Under the pieces are notes generated by a model. That model saw nothing but the letters and a program-made list of their open reading frames with translations. It did not search any database and had not been told where the DNA came from. From Takakia lepidozioides (lineage: Eukaryota; Streptophyta; Takakiopsida; Takakiales; Takakiaceae): 60,000 bases of DNA. The stretch lies in NCBI GenBank assembly GCA_030704615.1, contig CM060731.1, positions 10,108,001 to 10,168,000 on the forward strand. The letters are read 5' to 3'. A program made the translations under genes and the position numbers. Numbering within the stretch: the first letter of the stretch is position 1; the number at the start of each line of letters is the position of its first letter. Positions 47,101 to 59,610 of this stretch are shown in pieces.

Positions 47101-48180
47101 CAAGTTGGTCCTCGAAAGCTTGCCATTGTATTTGTGGATTCATACACTGACATTTTCTGAGGTCTTTGAGAAGCAAACACTTAATGCAGATGCGTATGGA
47201 TTGGATGAATGATTCTAAAACTATTCCAAGGGATGGGTCGTAAAACTGACCATTTTCCTCAGTCTCAGATAGTTATGAAACCTAATCTGCAGGCATCCCA
47301 AGCCTTGAATTCTATTAATAATCATAAACGTAAGGATTCTGAGCTCACGACGTGCCTAGTACCGGTCCTTAAATGAGTCACTGCCACTCATGTTTGACTG
47401 GACTGCGCCCCATTACTGGGCTGCTCACGCAGGACAAACAGCATTTGGTCAATTCCAATTTCCAGACTTTACATGCTGGAAAGCAAGTGGAATCTAGACT
47501 TGAATAGTTGAATCTCACGTGGGAGTGTGCTTGATCACAAGTAAATGCGACAATCTTAGAGCCTTACTAACGCTTCTCCTGTATGGTTGCAATTCCTTGA
47601 GTTAGGGCTTGAAGGAGCTGAGGGTAGTAGGGCTATCATGTCCTTGTGATGAAAAGAATGTCCTTGGTATGTCCTTCCTCCATGTCATGAAGAGATCGAA
47701 GGGACAGTCAACAACAAGTGCAACACACTCAAGAGGGCCTTTTTTGCTCAGGTAGCTGGAGATTGTGTACCTACCTGCTGTGTGCCCCTTTGGGTTCTCT
47801 CCTTTCAGTAAGGGCGCCCCGAAAGTGAGCAAGAGCTGAGGAGGAGGACGACGATCTCTTGAGGAAAGGGATCACTCCTACTCCGCTTTCCCATTTCTCC
47901 ATAGAAGCGTCTGGGCCATCTGCTGGCCAGGACCCAGGCTATTCTCATCCCAGCATCACAAGAACCGAACATGATGTTAGCTACATACACAACAGACGAC
48001 AACGGCATTGCTGACAAGTTGAGGCAGACTGCAGATGCGTCCCCCTAAACACAGCATAATGCCCGAAAGGTAGGTACCTGTGAGGCGCCCGAGGCGCACG
48101 TCTGCAAAAACAACGATCTCCATTGAGATCTGAGCATCCATAAACAATTCTTTCGCCCCACGCGGCAATAAAGATCTAAC
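44121..48180. other. Gene-poor stretch; possible exons near right end
   Basis: Mostly AT-rich with no recognised gene. A 24-bp direct repeat (ATATGAACTAAGCCAAGCCA core) occurs at about 44217 and 44821. Sequence ending in TAGTG at 45031-45035 with an inner palindrome (CCGCCAATAGTGGCGG) resembles a CACTA-transposon end. A 16-T run lies near 46386. Between 47602 and 48168 the minus strand has three consecutive open pieces, including LTFGAPLLKGENPKGHTAG followed by a strong GTAGGT donor and FMDAQISMEIVVFADVRLGR before a GTACCT donor. These could be exons of an unknown gene. Confidence 0.35.
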
Positions 48181-48479
48181 CCCATTCGGTTACTTTTCCG
48201 TTCTTGGATTTGAGCTCGGGACGATCATCGTTCCCTACCTGTGTTGTGTTTTGTCTGCACGTGGGTTACCTACCAAAGCCTCAAACCCACCTGCCGTTTC
48301 ACAAACTAATCATGCCATCACAATTGCTCAGCCGCTCGCAGTTTCTTCAGGCCATTGGTATACGTACCTTCCTATTTCCACGAGAGTAATCCAAGAATCT
48401 CCAGAAAAAGGAAGAAAGACAGAGCAAAACAGAATCGAAGACAAGAAAACAAGAGTTGAAAGCGGGAAAGGGAGACAGG

Positions 48480-48990
48480 AAGGCGATCGATCGATCGCTC
48501 ACACGGACAGCACCGACAGGGCAGGGCGGACCCTGTCGTGCCTGAGTGAGAGGGAGGGGCGGCCGGGGGAAACGGGGGCCGGGGATTCCGAGGGCGCGGC
48601 CTCTGCGCAGCGCCAGCTATGGCGTCTCGTGGCCCGAGGTGGGGCTGTCTGACGAGCGCTGTGGCTCTGCGCGGGATGAGACATGAGACTGCGAAGCCTG
48701 GAGGGATCCAGGCTCTGGTGGGAAGGAGGGGCGGATAATCGGTTGGTGTAGGGATTATTGCGGGAGTCAGTGGTTGTTGCGGGGAGAGGGGAGGAGGGAG
48801 AGGGAACAAGAATCGATGCAAACGGAGGAGCTGGAGGTTATTGAGGTGAAGATCGATCGCGCGAGAGAGGGGGAAGTGGGTGAGAGTGTTCTTGCTTGGA
48901 GAGAGGAAGGTAGGGACGGAGAGAGAAGGTGAGGTGGTGCAGCGAGGGGGAAGGTCTTGGGGGAGGAAGAACGTCACGGGGAATACGGCT
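48480..48990. promoter_or_regulatory. GC- and CpG-rich segment upstream of the GT29 gene
   Basis: Base composition jumps here compared with the AT-rich flank, with many CG dinucleotides around 48536-48660 (GGCCGGGGGAAACGGGGGCC) and a long purine-rich tract to about 48960. It is a plausible promoter or untranslated first exon for the plus-strand gene at 49837. The open frames across it on both strands are low-complexity (Pro/Ser- or Arg/Gly-rich) and I do not regard them as genes. Confidence 0.4.
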
Positions 48991-49836
48991 TTATGGGTCA
49001 GTGCAGAGGGGAGTGGGACACATGGACGAGGTAAGGAGGAAATGTAGATAGCTTTTTCTCGGGAAGAGACGAAAATCTGTTCATTTGGGAGTCGTGGAGG
49101 TGAATCTTGACAAGCCTTCTCATTCTACGAAAACCTCAAATTTTGGCGCTGGAGTTAAGAATGCTAGTGAGGCCTCTTTGGACAGGGGCCAGCCACAGGA
49201 GTGAACAGCTTGTGTTTACCTCCTACTCACTCCTCTTGTCGTATATCTCTGAATGTCTATGGTTTGGCAGATTGCAAGCAGCCTCCCGCCTCTTGTTCGT
49301 TCTCCTTTCCTCTCCTTTGTGAATTTCATAGTGCTTCGTGTGTTTCGTCCAATGCTTTTCTTGCACACGACTAGTTCTTCCGTTTGTTTGGTCCCATGAT
49401 AGACATCCTGACTGGTTTAGTGGAAGAACGTAACTGCGAGACCATCAAATGCACGTCAAATGTTTTGCAACGGAACTCCAGTGCCAGGAAAATCACTTGT
49501 GCTAGGACTAGACATTCGAAAGGGTGGACAACCCTGGCATGAAGCTGGAAAGCAGAATCCCTGGTGAACTATCTTGCTGGTGTGGGGCGCACTTGTGGGA
49601 TATTGAGGGCATCTTCAGCTAAACAGGGTGTAATCCTTCTGATTGGGCGCGATGTCGGCACACGTTAGAGTTGCGAGGTCATCCTCTGTAGCCGGTTCAG
49701 TTTCAGGGATCCAAAAGCAAACCGAGTAATAATTCAGCTTCACTAGAAGTTTGAATCTGTATGAAATATCGTTATCCTGAGGCTCCAGCTAGTTTGGTGG
49801 AGTAAGACTGGACCACGAGTTGAGGGGGCCTTAGCG
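48991..49836. other. Upstream region of the GT29 gene
   Basis: No coding similarity found. It may contain a leader intron between the GC-rich segment and the coding exon. Confidence 0.35.
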
Positions 49837-51117
49837 ATGGGGTTGGGAGGAAGGACAAAGGAGTTAGCACCACAAATTTTCAGCTGTGTGAAGTCCGTGC
49901 GAGTCAGGGTAATCATGATGATAAGTCTGGCTGGGCTGACAGGTCTTACACTCTTGACATCTCCCTTTCTATTCTGGCAGCCAACACGTTTGATTGTCAA
50001 GTCTGTGAAGTACAATGGAAAGGCTGGAATTTATTCTTTCATGAATTATTCAAATGCTCCTTTGAATGAGACACTGCTAGCTTTTTCTGCAATTGAACCA
50101 AACCAGGAGCAAGAGCGACATCAAATCAAAAAGTTGCTGGATGGAAGTTTGGATGGAGGGCGAAATCGGCGAAATATCTGGGTTTATAATAATAGAGATC
50201 GAAGAGACCATTACCATGATGTAGAGGACCGAAGAAGGCCTGTCAGGAACAGAGGAAATCAAAACTGGCCACTGCAGCTTTCTTCTCCAAAATACGCCCC
50301 ATATTGGCCAAAATTCCGGGAATTGTTGAATTCGTGGGTGCTGAGTAAGCGATTTGAGCCCAAGGTAATGCAAGGATTGGTTTCCACAATAAAGTTGCCT
50401 GTTGACAATCACTACAAGGCAGAGAGGCAGCACAAATACGAGACATGTGCAGTGGTGGGGAACAGTGGCATTCTGCTAAATCGGAGCTACGGCAGCATTA
50501 TTGATGCCCATGAGATGGTGATGCGGCTTAACAATGCCAAAACTGCTGGCTATGAGCAGTTTGTAGGGAAAAAAACCACAATTGCCTTTGTGAACAGCAA
50601 CATTCTTCATCAGTGCTCAAGGAGGGTACGGTGCTTCTGCCATCCCTATGGTGAGAATGTCCCCATTGTCATGTACATTTGTCAGGTGGTGCATTTTATG
50701 GATGTGGCTTTGTGCAGTGCTGCACACAAATCTCCTTTGCTGGTCACGGACCCTCGGTTTGACAGCCTAGCTGCGAGAATTGTGAAATGGTACTCTGTCA
50801 AGGATTTTGTGGAGGAAACTGGGAGGTCAGTTAGTGAATGGAGCAGTGCTCATGACGGGCTCAGCTTCCACTACTCCTCTGGCATGCAAGCTGTTATGCT
50901 AGCTTTGGCAATTTGCAATGAAGTAAATCTTTTTGGATTCGGAAAACTCAATGAGACAAAGCATCACTACCATACCTCACAAAAGGCGGAGCTCAGTCTT
51001 CATGACTATGAAGCTGAGTACAAGTTCTATGATGACCTGGTGAACAAACGGATTGCCTCTATCCCATTTCTAAACGAGGCCGGAATCAACATTCCTCCAA
51101 TGTATGTGTTCCGGTAA
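49837..51117 (+). CDS. GT29 sialyltransferase-like protein (SIA/MGP2 type)
   Basis: A single uninterrupted frame of 426 codons. A type II membrane anchor lies near residues 26-48 (MMISLAGLTGLTLLTSPFLF), followed by a variable Arg/Asn-rich stem to about residue 150 and then the GT29 catalytic domain. Sialyl motif L is at about 201-245 (CAVVGNSGILLNRSYGS, DAHEMVMRLNNAKT), with NSNILHQCSRRVRCFCHPYG and LLVTDPRFDSLAARIVKWYS after it. Motif S is at about 345-365 (HYSSGMQAVMLALAICN). The His of the very short motif lies in KHHYHTSQKAE. These match plant Golgi proteins such as Arabidopsis SIA1/MGP2. Plants lack ordinary sialic acid, and the acceptor and donor of this protein cannot be read from sequence. 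ATGs at 49915 and 49918 are alternative starts that would still leave the anchor intact. Confidence 0.93.
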   Translation: MGLGGRTKELAPQIFSCVKSVRVRVIMMISLAGLTGLTLLTSPFLFWQPTRLIVKSVKYNGKAGIYSFMNYSNAPLNETLLAFSAIEPNQEQERHQIKKLLDGSLDGGRNRRNIWVYNNRDRRDHYHDVEDRRRPVRNRGNQNWPLQLSSPKYAPYWPKFRELLNSWVLSKRFEPKVMQGLVSTIKLPVDNHYKAERQHKYETCAVVGNSGILLNRSYGSIIDAHEMVMRLNNAKTAGYEQFVGKKTTIAFVNSNILHQCSRRVRCFCHPYGENVPIVMYICQVVHFMDVALCSAAHKSPLLVTDPRFDSLAARIVKWYSVKDFVEETGRSVSEWSSAHDGLSFHYSSGMQAVMLALAICNEVNLFGFGKLNETKHHYHTSQKAELSLHDYEAEYKFYDDLVNKRIASIPFLNEAGINIPPMYVFR

Positions 51118-53220
51118 CATAGTTGGTTTGGTTGGCGTTGAGAAGCAGGGTTGCACACCAATGAAAACTTTGAAAGGTGGCCTTGAGAAGAACCTTGCAT
51201 GTGAGTCCAGGGAGCTGCCTGTCATGTCACTACAACAATCCTGTCAGACCTGCAGGAAATAGCGTGGAATTCTAACGCTACATCCACAGCAATGTGATGC
51301 ATTCTATAATACGCTGTTCCCTCAAGTGTGTTTGGGTTCAGACGGGAGCTGCAGCTGAAGGTACATATAACGTGCTGATAAATTTTGCATTTGCTAAGGT
51401 ACTTCGAGGCCTTAATCAGCGTGGTTCTCAGAGAATAACCATTCCACATTGATGAAGATATTCCCATATGTTGCTCTGATTTTAGTTGTAGGAAGGGGGC
51501 CCTATACCTTCTGATGCCAACTTGAATTGCTATGAGGCAATATCACAATGTACAATCTGGCAAGTGGGCCTGGCATGTCAGTTGTACTCAGCCTGAGCTC
51601 TTTGCTTCTGATCTTAAAGCTGCGATGGATAAAGCTGCGCGCTGTTAGCATATTATTACACGGAGGCTCTAGGCTGGCAATGGCTTTCCAGCTAGCCCCA
51701 TCATTCTTTTCATCTGATAGATAAATGATAATTCTTTCCATGTCTACTTGACTTTGGACTACAGCATTTGCAAACCTTATGGAAGATCTATGCCTTGGCT
51801 TGCTTTGCAGCTTTCGGAGGAAAGGCGTTTTACCTTTGTTCAAGACACATGACAAATGATTGAAACAACATGGGTTGGTCATGTCAGGACATTCCATGAA
51901 ATTCAGCTGTGTTGTCCTGCCCACCAGGGTCTTTTTCCTCTCCACCTGTGGCTATCTATGCAGTTATGGTGTTTCCCTAAGCAGCCCTTAACAATAGGGA
52001 CAGATGAAGTCCAGATCCTGTACTTCAACTATCCAGGTGTGCTTCTGCCATGCTATCTCAACCATCTTGCCCTCCATGCTGCTGTAGGTAGCACCTTCAT
52101 ACTGGCTAATATTGATAATCTTGCACAAGCTATGCATGGAAGAACACATGACCTCTTTCAATGGATATCCCTAGGGGTAGTAAGTGGCAGGTGTGGCCAG
52201 GTTTAGCAAGGAATCAGTGCTGCCACTGTTTTGGGATGACCCTGTAAATAGCTTAGAAAGAGAGACAATGGCAACCTTAGTCAAAACAGCATCGAGGAAG
52301 GAGCTTCCATCTCTTCCCACAGCTGTGCAAGATACCGAACCTTCCCTTACTTTCTGCAGATCCAGCAGGAAGGACTGCCTTTTCAACCTCCTTCAATAAG
52401 TGGAACTTTGGGCAAACAGTTGAAGGTTGATCTCCTAGGTTACTCCCCTTGTCAGTGGCAGCACCGCTTTTTAACTGGAAAATAATTACCGGTGTGGAGT
52501 ATGGACAGCGAATGAAAGGAGGAACCAGATGGACAAAAAATATACATAATGGGAAGCTTACTACAGTAGTGACAAATTCCTGTATCCAAACTCACTCAGG
52601 GACCTATACTTGCAGCATTGTCTCCAGGTTCTCAAACCAAGGAGTAGAGGTGCAGTGCAGGTTGAGAGACATTACTGGCTTACACAGCATCCTCATTAGG
52701 GTTATTATATCAATTATAAAAAACAATTGAGACATTTGAATGATCAGATGAGCAGTATAGTATCAATTAAACATAGGAACAGTTGACCTTGGAACTGCTA
52801 CAACCGCAGCTCAAATTTTATAACTCCAGTAAGTTATGACACTTCTGACACTAATGGTAACACTTCAGTGCAGAATTCACCTACCAAACTGAGCACAAGA
52901 AGATGCAAGTCCGCAAGACTTTTGCATTCACTGGAACAAATCAGGCCTGCTAGAGAGGGTGAGACTCCAGGCACTGCTCATGGAATGTCAATGCTCTCAT
53001 ACCTGGCAACTGATATCATGAGTGAAAATTAGAAATGGCACAGATGATTGGGATGGATGAAATACTGCAAAACTATGGAACATTGGCCAATACAACACAA
53101 ATACATCCGCATTGAAAAGAGGCTCTTTGTGGGATGCAGAGAGAGCAACCGGCTAAATAATGTTGCATATCAAAAGGAGAACCCAGACTGTCAAAGGAAT
53201 AAGGGTTTTAAGAATTTTGC
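51118..53220. other. Intergenic between GT29 and EH/Pan1 genes
   Basis: The two genes converge here, so both 3' UTRs lie in this interval. No exon was recognised. Open frames at 51856-52206 and 52184-52399 (plus) contain no known motif. Confidence 0.4.
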
Positions 53221-56200
53221 TTAGAATGCGCTCCAGACATCAGAATGCTTTGGGGTTTGGCCTCCAGCACCAAAAGGGCCTGTGCCTGCAAATGGGTCTG
53301 CTTCATCGTCTGAACCAAACCCACGGCCACGGCCTCCATCAGTCCTTACACTGCTGAAGGAATCAAATCTTGACAGAGATTTGTCGCCATGGTTCGTGAT
53401 GGCATGATCCTCACTTGCACCTGCTTCCATTGTCATTCCAACAATCACATCAGGAGCTGTCTTAAGAAACAGCAACTATGCTTAAATTTCTAAGAGTTTA
53501 GCTGATAACAGCTGCACACCTTACTTGTGTTGGGTCTATGAAAGGAGGAGAAAAGACACATTTAAAAACACTCACCTGAGGTCCTTGGAGGTGCTGCAGG
53601 GCTGCTGGGACCAAATGAATCAAAGCGCATGAAGCTTCCCTCGTATCGATCTTCCCGCTTAGAAGCCCCAGGACTCCCCATAAACAGTGATGTGCCTGGA
53701 GTTGCAATGGTACCTGAATCAGCTCCAAAAAAAGGTGACACCTTGGCATCTTTGGAGGAGGCCAGGGAGCCAAAGGAGTCGTACTCTTCGTGGTTGTTTC
53801 CATTCCGTTCAAAAGCCCGAGCTGGACTTGAGGTCTCATCGACAGTGTTACTGCCAGGACTTGAAATTCGCAGTGATCCCATGTCAAACGAATCTGGCAC
53901 TAACCCATGTGAAGCTGCTGCTTTGCCAAACCTGGTTACTCCCCGAGCACCTGCGGCGTCCAATGAGGCCTGCAGCACAAAACAACATGACCCAAGTTAG
54001 AGGACCAGAGGACAAATAAGTTGTCACCTCAGTCCAGCCATCGGGCAAATGCTCCTGGGCCTCCTGCATATAGTAAACTTATTGCTTTCTCTCCCTCTGT
54101 TTTTGGTTCCCCGTTGTACACGACAGCCATATGCACGTTACGCAGGTGCCCACAGTAGTAGTGCTGGTCTCCAACTTAGTATGAAGTCAATGCCAGCCAT
54201 TAAATGGACACTTCATTCCCTGTAACCAAGTGCACCTGTGCTATGCCCATTCTGGGCTGAATTCCTACCTCGGTGTGAATCCCACTACTGGCTCTGGAAG
54301 AACTACTAAAGAGGACTACACTGCAAAGAGTACGTCATGCAAGCAGTTTAAATCTTTCCACATGCCTCAAAAACTGTGAGAACTCTTGCGGTAATTTTGG
54401 ACAGCTCAAATAGGCTGTGCCAACCCTCTCCAAAAATTCAATTAGTGGCCTGCATTTGAAATTCATACCGTTTGAGCTAAAAGCCTACATGAGCCGAATG
54501 CCTTGAACAAGACATCAATGAGTCCTCAAAGTGTCAAGAAATAGAATGGGGGGGGGGGGGGACAGAGGGGAAAGGCAGTTACATGGGTGCTGGGAGGATT
54601 GCTCTGCAATCCCCAAGATGCACGGACGCCTGAGTCTGCTTCCTCATCGTGGCTCCCAAATGCCCATGAAGCCCCACTGTCACCAAATGGATCTGCCGAG
54701 TTGAAAGAAGCTTGTCCTTGCTCAAAGCTGTTGTCAGCCAGATTGGGTGGTTAGATCTGCTGCTCTTTGGCCAACAAAGATCCGCACATTACTGAAAATC
54801 ATGATCAATACTACGAAGGAAGAGGAGAAAAACCTGCTAGTCGGGGAGCTGAGGGAGGTGCGACCATTGAATGCATCACTGCCGAACTCCTGCGATTCTA
54901 CTACATTTGCATATCTGCATTGCCACGAAACTTTGTCTCTCTTCAGAAAGAAAAACAAACAAAGGGACCAAAGAAAGAATAGAAGCGGTAGCCCTAAACC
55001 CTAAACCCTGACTATGTTTTGGACACAAAAAAGAGTGGATGACAGATCCCAGGTCAGAGCAGAATAGGGTCACTGTCATTACCGAAGGTTTGTGGTGGTG
55101 GCCTTCAGCTATTTACAAAAACATCAGTAGAGAGATAGGTGAGACAAATGCTATGCATTAGAATATAATGAGTTATTTGACTTGAGGACAAGTAGTGATG
55201 ATGTAGTTGAGGTGGGCACCACTCTCATACACCTCATGCAGGCTAACTGTGACAAGCAACTCTACCTTTGGCTGGCCTTGCTGGTGTTGATGGAGGTGGT
55301 GAGCTCATTCTTCCCACCTGGCTGTGAACTAGACGCTGACAGCTCATGTGAAGAACTCTCTGTCCCACTTCTTCCTGATCCATCACTGCCTGTCGGAGAC
55401 TGCAAGTCTAAAGGCAACTGCTCCGGTGCAGAGAGTACATCTTCCCCAGGTGTGACACTCTTGTGATCTAATGTCGGAGATGATGAGAAGTCAAAGCCAT
55501 CATCAAAAAGGCTTTCACCAACCCAGCCTGCAGCGACAGTAGGTTTTGCACTGGAGATGGTCGGATGGGTCCCCCCAATTGTCTCATCCATGAAGTCTTG
55601 AACTGCTGAAAATCCTGCCATTCAATTTGCAAACTGAATGGTATGTACTAGGCGAGTAGCCAATCACAGAAACATAAAGGTGGACATGCAGGTGTGTTCA
55701 TGTGAGAGAGAGAGTCCAACTTGTTCTTTTGTGTTTCAACTTTCTTAACAGATAACAGAGACGAGAAGCTCTGGAATGCATACGTCTCCCTATATGTAGA
55801 TTTTTCTCGTCACACCCTCATTTTTAAGAACACGGAGAACAAAAAGAAGCCCTGGTTGAGACAAGAGGGGATGAGTGTGATTGCTCAAGCTTCTAGTACA
55901 TATGCATCGAGTTCGATCACATCAGACCCTTGCCAATACCCAACATATCCAAATTCATTTTTAGAAAGACCACCAGAAAATTGTCTACTCATACACAAAG
56001 TAAACTGGTCATAGAAAACGGACTAGCCACTTAAGTGAGGTACAATCAAGCCTCAACAGGTGGGGAAGGAGGGCAGACCTTCGTCATCAAACTTATCCCA
56101 GTCCTCATCCCAATCGGTAGCATTCTCCTGAACGCTGCCTTGCCAACCTGTAGCACAGAATTCAATCCCTTTGATCACCCCAGAAAAACCGATATCGAAG

Positions 56201-59200
56201 AGAAAACTTTCAGATAATAATTGAAAGTCACTTCAATACATAACTTGTTTCAGCATTGAACAGGTTCCCGACCCTCTGCTTTTTGAAGTTTCAGCCTAAA
56301 TGGTCCGTCACAACAGGTGACAATGCACTCCAAACCAATCTGACTCCTTTGCGAAGGTCTATGCAACAGGAAAGAAAATAGATCAACAGGTATCTCAATT
56401 GCTAGAGGAACTCTTTTTAAGGACTAGAGATACAGCAAGATGATGAGTGGAAGAGAGACATGCCTTACATTAGTAAGAAGAAAAACAAAAAAAAAAAACA
56501 TGAAGATGCTTCTCTGTGCTACACAGGGACGGAACCTCACCAAAAGGAAGGTCAGTGGGAGCTGTTGTCCTGGCACGGATACCAAAATGCTTAGCTCGTT
56601 CATTCAGAGCTTTCTTTAAATCATCCAAATCAGTTGAAATGCGGTCGGAGTGCACCTGACAAAGAATGAACCCCAATGAACTTCAAAAACCTGAAATCAA
56701 GTTTCCTAACCCACAGTCACCCTATGACAAGAATACCTTCCCATAGACACATAGATGGACCTTCCAAAAGTCCAAACTTTTTACTGTAGAGGTACCATCT
56801 CAAGGTTACACAAACACTCAAGATGAGTTACATAACAAATCTCATCACCAGTTAATTTGTAGCCACTGTTATTCATACATCGGAATTCCATCGCAAACAG
56901 AATCCCTAGGTCCAAGCATGGTTGCAGACTCAAATGGTAGCAGCACATATGCCCCCAGTGACTGTACGACAAGAATACTTCCCAGACATGCATGGCAGGA
57001 CCTCCCAAAAGCTTAACCTTGTTACTGTAAAAGTTACTGTCTCACAGGCCAGACAAACACTCAAACTGACTTGCACGATGATATCTCATACAAACCAATT
57101 TGTAGCCACTGTATTGCATATTTCTGAATTCCACTGTTAAGAGAAACCCTAGACCCAACTGTGGTTGCGACTAAAAACAGTGACATACCTGGAGCAGCCC
57201 ATTGGAATCACCACCATTTTCCAGTTTGACAATAGCATTGTAGATCTCTATCTTCTTTTCCTGCAGAAAAATGAGACAGTTGAAGCACATGATTGCAAAC
57301 AGGTAGATATAGTGGGGAGTCACTGAGTGCGATGTTAAGATCAACAAGCTCCAGTGTTGACATCTTGTCGAACAAATAATGTCCACCAAGGGTTCCACCA
57401 ATACAGTCTTCAAAGAGTGCATCTGCTTTAGAAATCAGTCGAACTCAGATTCGCAGTTGTGATCTTTTACAAAAGTAACATCTGGGAAGATAGGCATACC
57501 TGAATATCTTGGAATGCTGCTTCTTCCGCTTGCAGCCGTGAATTGACATCACCTGCTGATTTGAACTTTTCATCATATTTTTTTGCCAACGACTCCAGCT
57601 GAAACAAAACACATCTTTCCAGCTTTATGAGATCAGAGGAACTTCGAACCAGCTTCTTCTAAGTTAAAACTCAAGTGGACACGTGCCCTCTTGTTGTGGG
57701 GTTCAAGAATAGTGGCTCTATCCACATTATGGTCTCCAGATGCGAATGATAATATCCAACTGCACTATTTCTAATCTTCCCAGGATATGCTGTACTGGCA
57801 GACTCAGCAAGTCACAGTGATGCAGTTATAGTGGTACTATAGTTCTAGACTTTCTATGGATCTTGGAAGGTTATATCTTTAATATCATTCCGAAGAATTA
57901 TTGCCGTAGTAGCAATAGTAGATCAGAGTAGACCCACGCAGAAAAGCACAGAACCAAAAATTGCATTGGAAGGATGCTTTCAGTACCAGACCTAAAAAAT
58001 CTACTGTCCATGCAACAGCCCAGAACCCCATCACTGAATAAAAACAGTATCTGGTGAAGGACAAACAAACCTCGCGCTTATCTGCAGCAGCCCTCTCAGT
58101 AATCTCAGCGAGTCGGTTGTCACATCGGCTTTTGAACAAGATCTGTCATAGTCAAGGCATATGTGTTGTTGAGGACAATACACTAAAAATTAGATATATA
58201 ATTGATGCATGTTTCGGAAGGCATTTCCAAGCAATATCTATGCTGTAGACAGAATTTCCTAATCTGTTCAGTGCAAGGATAACCCCTTATTCTTAGGTCC
58301 TCCAGTCTGTATTTGAGTGAGACGGCAATTTGGGTCCAAACCCAAACAACGAAACAACAAACCTATGAGGGCCACTTACTATTTCTTGCAACTTCGTGCG
58401 ATAAAACTCGATCTTCTCTTTGTGGTCCATGATTTCTTTGTCTAGCTCATAGACCTGCCACCAAGTAGAATAGAAGTAGAACATCAGCCTCACACAAGAA
58501 CCCAGTTACAAGTTCACTAGAGGTTGGAAGCTAACTCAACAAAGTCATGCAGCAACTTTTAGCAGAGTCCTTAATCGAACTTCCTGACAGTACCAGTTCA
58601 TTTCTTGCTTACTTTAACCCATCCCACATTTAGCTATAGGGGATATTATCCAGAACTTTCCAGTTCAGATGAGCCAATAAACACCCAGCCCACATTCCGC
58701 ATGAGTGTTATGAGCTGATAACCTTTAACCACATGATACACCCCTAGTACCAGCACCCATACCTATCCTAGAAAAATGCAAAACCTATCACTCAGGCTAC
58801 ATACACGCATGGAAAGATATGAAGGTGGTAACAAGTATTATCCTGGGGTTTTCCCATTTTCCACAGTTACACAAAAGAAAAAGAGAGAGGAACCTTCTTA
58901 TCAGCTTCTTCCGCAGCTTTATGCTTTGTCCTGAGCATTTCTTGTTCATCACGGCTTAGTTGGTTCACAAGATTTGCCTCCAAGACTGGCGCTTTGGATT
59001 TGTACGGAGCTGGACCAGTGGTCTCGGGAACACCCTCCCTACCAGAAGGGGGACCTTGCAAAGGCATCTGCCCTACTAAAGGAGGTTGCAACCCAGCTGG
59101 CAGAGGAACAGGGCCCACTCCAGGGCCAGGTGGTTGAGGAGCACCTATAATCCACATTTTTGGAGAACTTCAGCTGGTAGTGACCAAAGCGGACTGAATA

Positions 59201-59610
59201 GGCACCCAAAATACAAATGCCATGGACGACACAATTTATGGTCATGTCACAAATCATCCAACAAACCTGAGAGATGACACATTAGTCAAACCAATAATGC
59301 ACACCCAAGCTTTCAGGTAAGCTAGCCACAAATGAAGCTCAAAAACTGGAAATGCAAAGATGAATAAAACCTGGCATCTGTTGCCAAGCAGGCCCACCAT
59401 GGTTAGCAGGGACATGAGGCCCAGGCCCATAACCATCAGGGGCACGAAAAGCTTGCCAATCCTCCAGGTGGATGCCGGTGGGGACTACAGGGGGCACGGG
59501 ACGGCCTTCCCTGAAGCGTTCCATGAGATAGAGGGCCGTGCAGAATTCACGCATTGATAACATGCTGTCATTGTCCTGATCCGAAAGATCCCATACTTGC
59601 TTCAACACCT
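53221..59610 (-). CDS. EH/Pan1: EH-domain protein EH/Pan1 of the TPLATE complex, 5' end outside window
   Basis: EH/Pan1 proteins are endocytic adaptor subunits of the plant TPLATE complex. Minus-strand exons: 59371-59610, 58894-59144, 58380-58454, 58071-58142, 57500-57598, 57189-57260, 56541-56655, 56079-56147, 55266-55614, 54834-54889, 54583-54727, 54028-54063 (tentative), 53576-53969, 53221-53456; about 736 codons. The first exon holds most of the second EH domain: VWDLSDQDNDSMLSMREF is an EF-hand-like loop, then ALYLMERFREGRPVP. A Pro-rich linker follows, then a coiled coil over five short exons (ELDKEIMDHKEKIEFYR, KSRCDNRLAEITER, ESLAKKYDEKF, EKKIEIYNAIVKLE), TDWDEDWDKFDDEGF, and an acidic Ser-rich tail with DPF motifs (SADPFGD, EADPFAG) typical of adaptor binding. 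The stop is TAA at 53221. The phase between 55266-55614 and 54834-54889 does not match, so a small exon is probably missing between them. The first EH domain lies beyond the right edge. Confidence 0.93.
54551..54562. repeat. Poly-G run in an EH/Pan1 intron
   Basis: An uninterrupted run of 12 or more G on the plus strand, about 20 bp beyond the donor of the 54583-54727 exon on the transcribed strand (poly-C in the RNA). Confidence 0.85.
54992..55008. repeat. Short interstitial plant-type telomere repeat
   Basis: CCCTAAACCCTAAACCCT, two and a half units of the TTTAGGG repeat, within an EH/Pan1 intron. It may be a chance telo-box cluster or a trace of double-strand-break repair. Confidence 0.8.

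Noticed and set aside
48372-48977. 201-codon minus-strand open frame rich in Pro, Ser and Leu
   Set aside because: It lies over a GC-rich, purine-biased tract where open frames arise from base composition; no domain is seen, and the region suits a promoter or leader for the GT29 gene better.
50077-50433. 118-codon minus-strand frame
   Set aside because: Shadow of the GT29 coding sequence.
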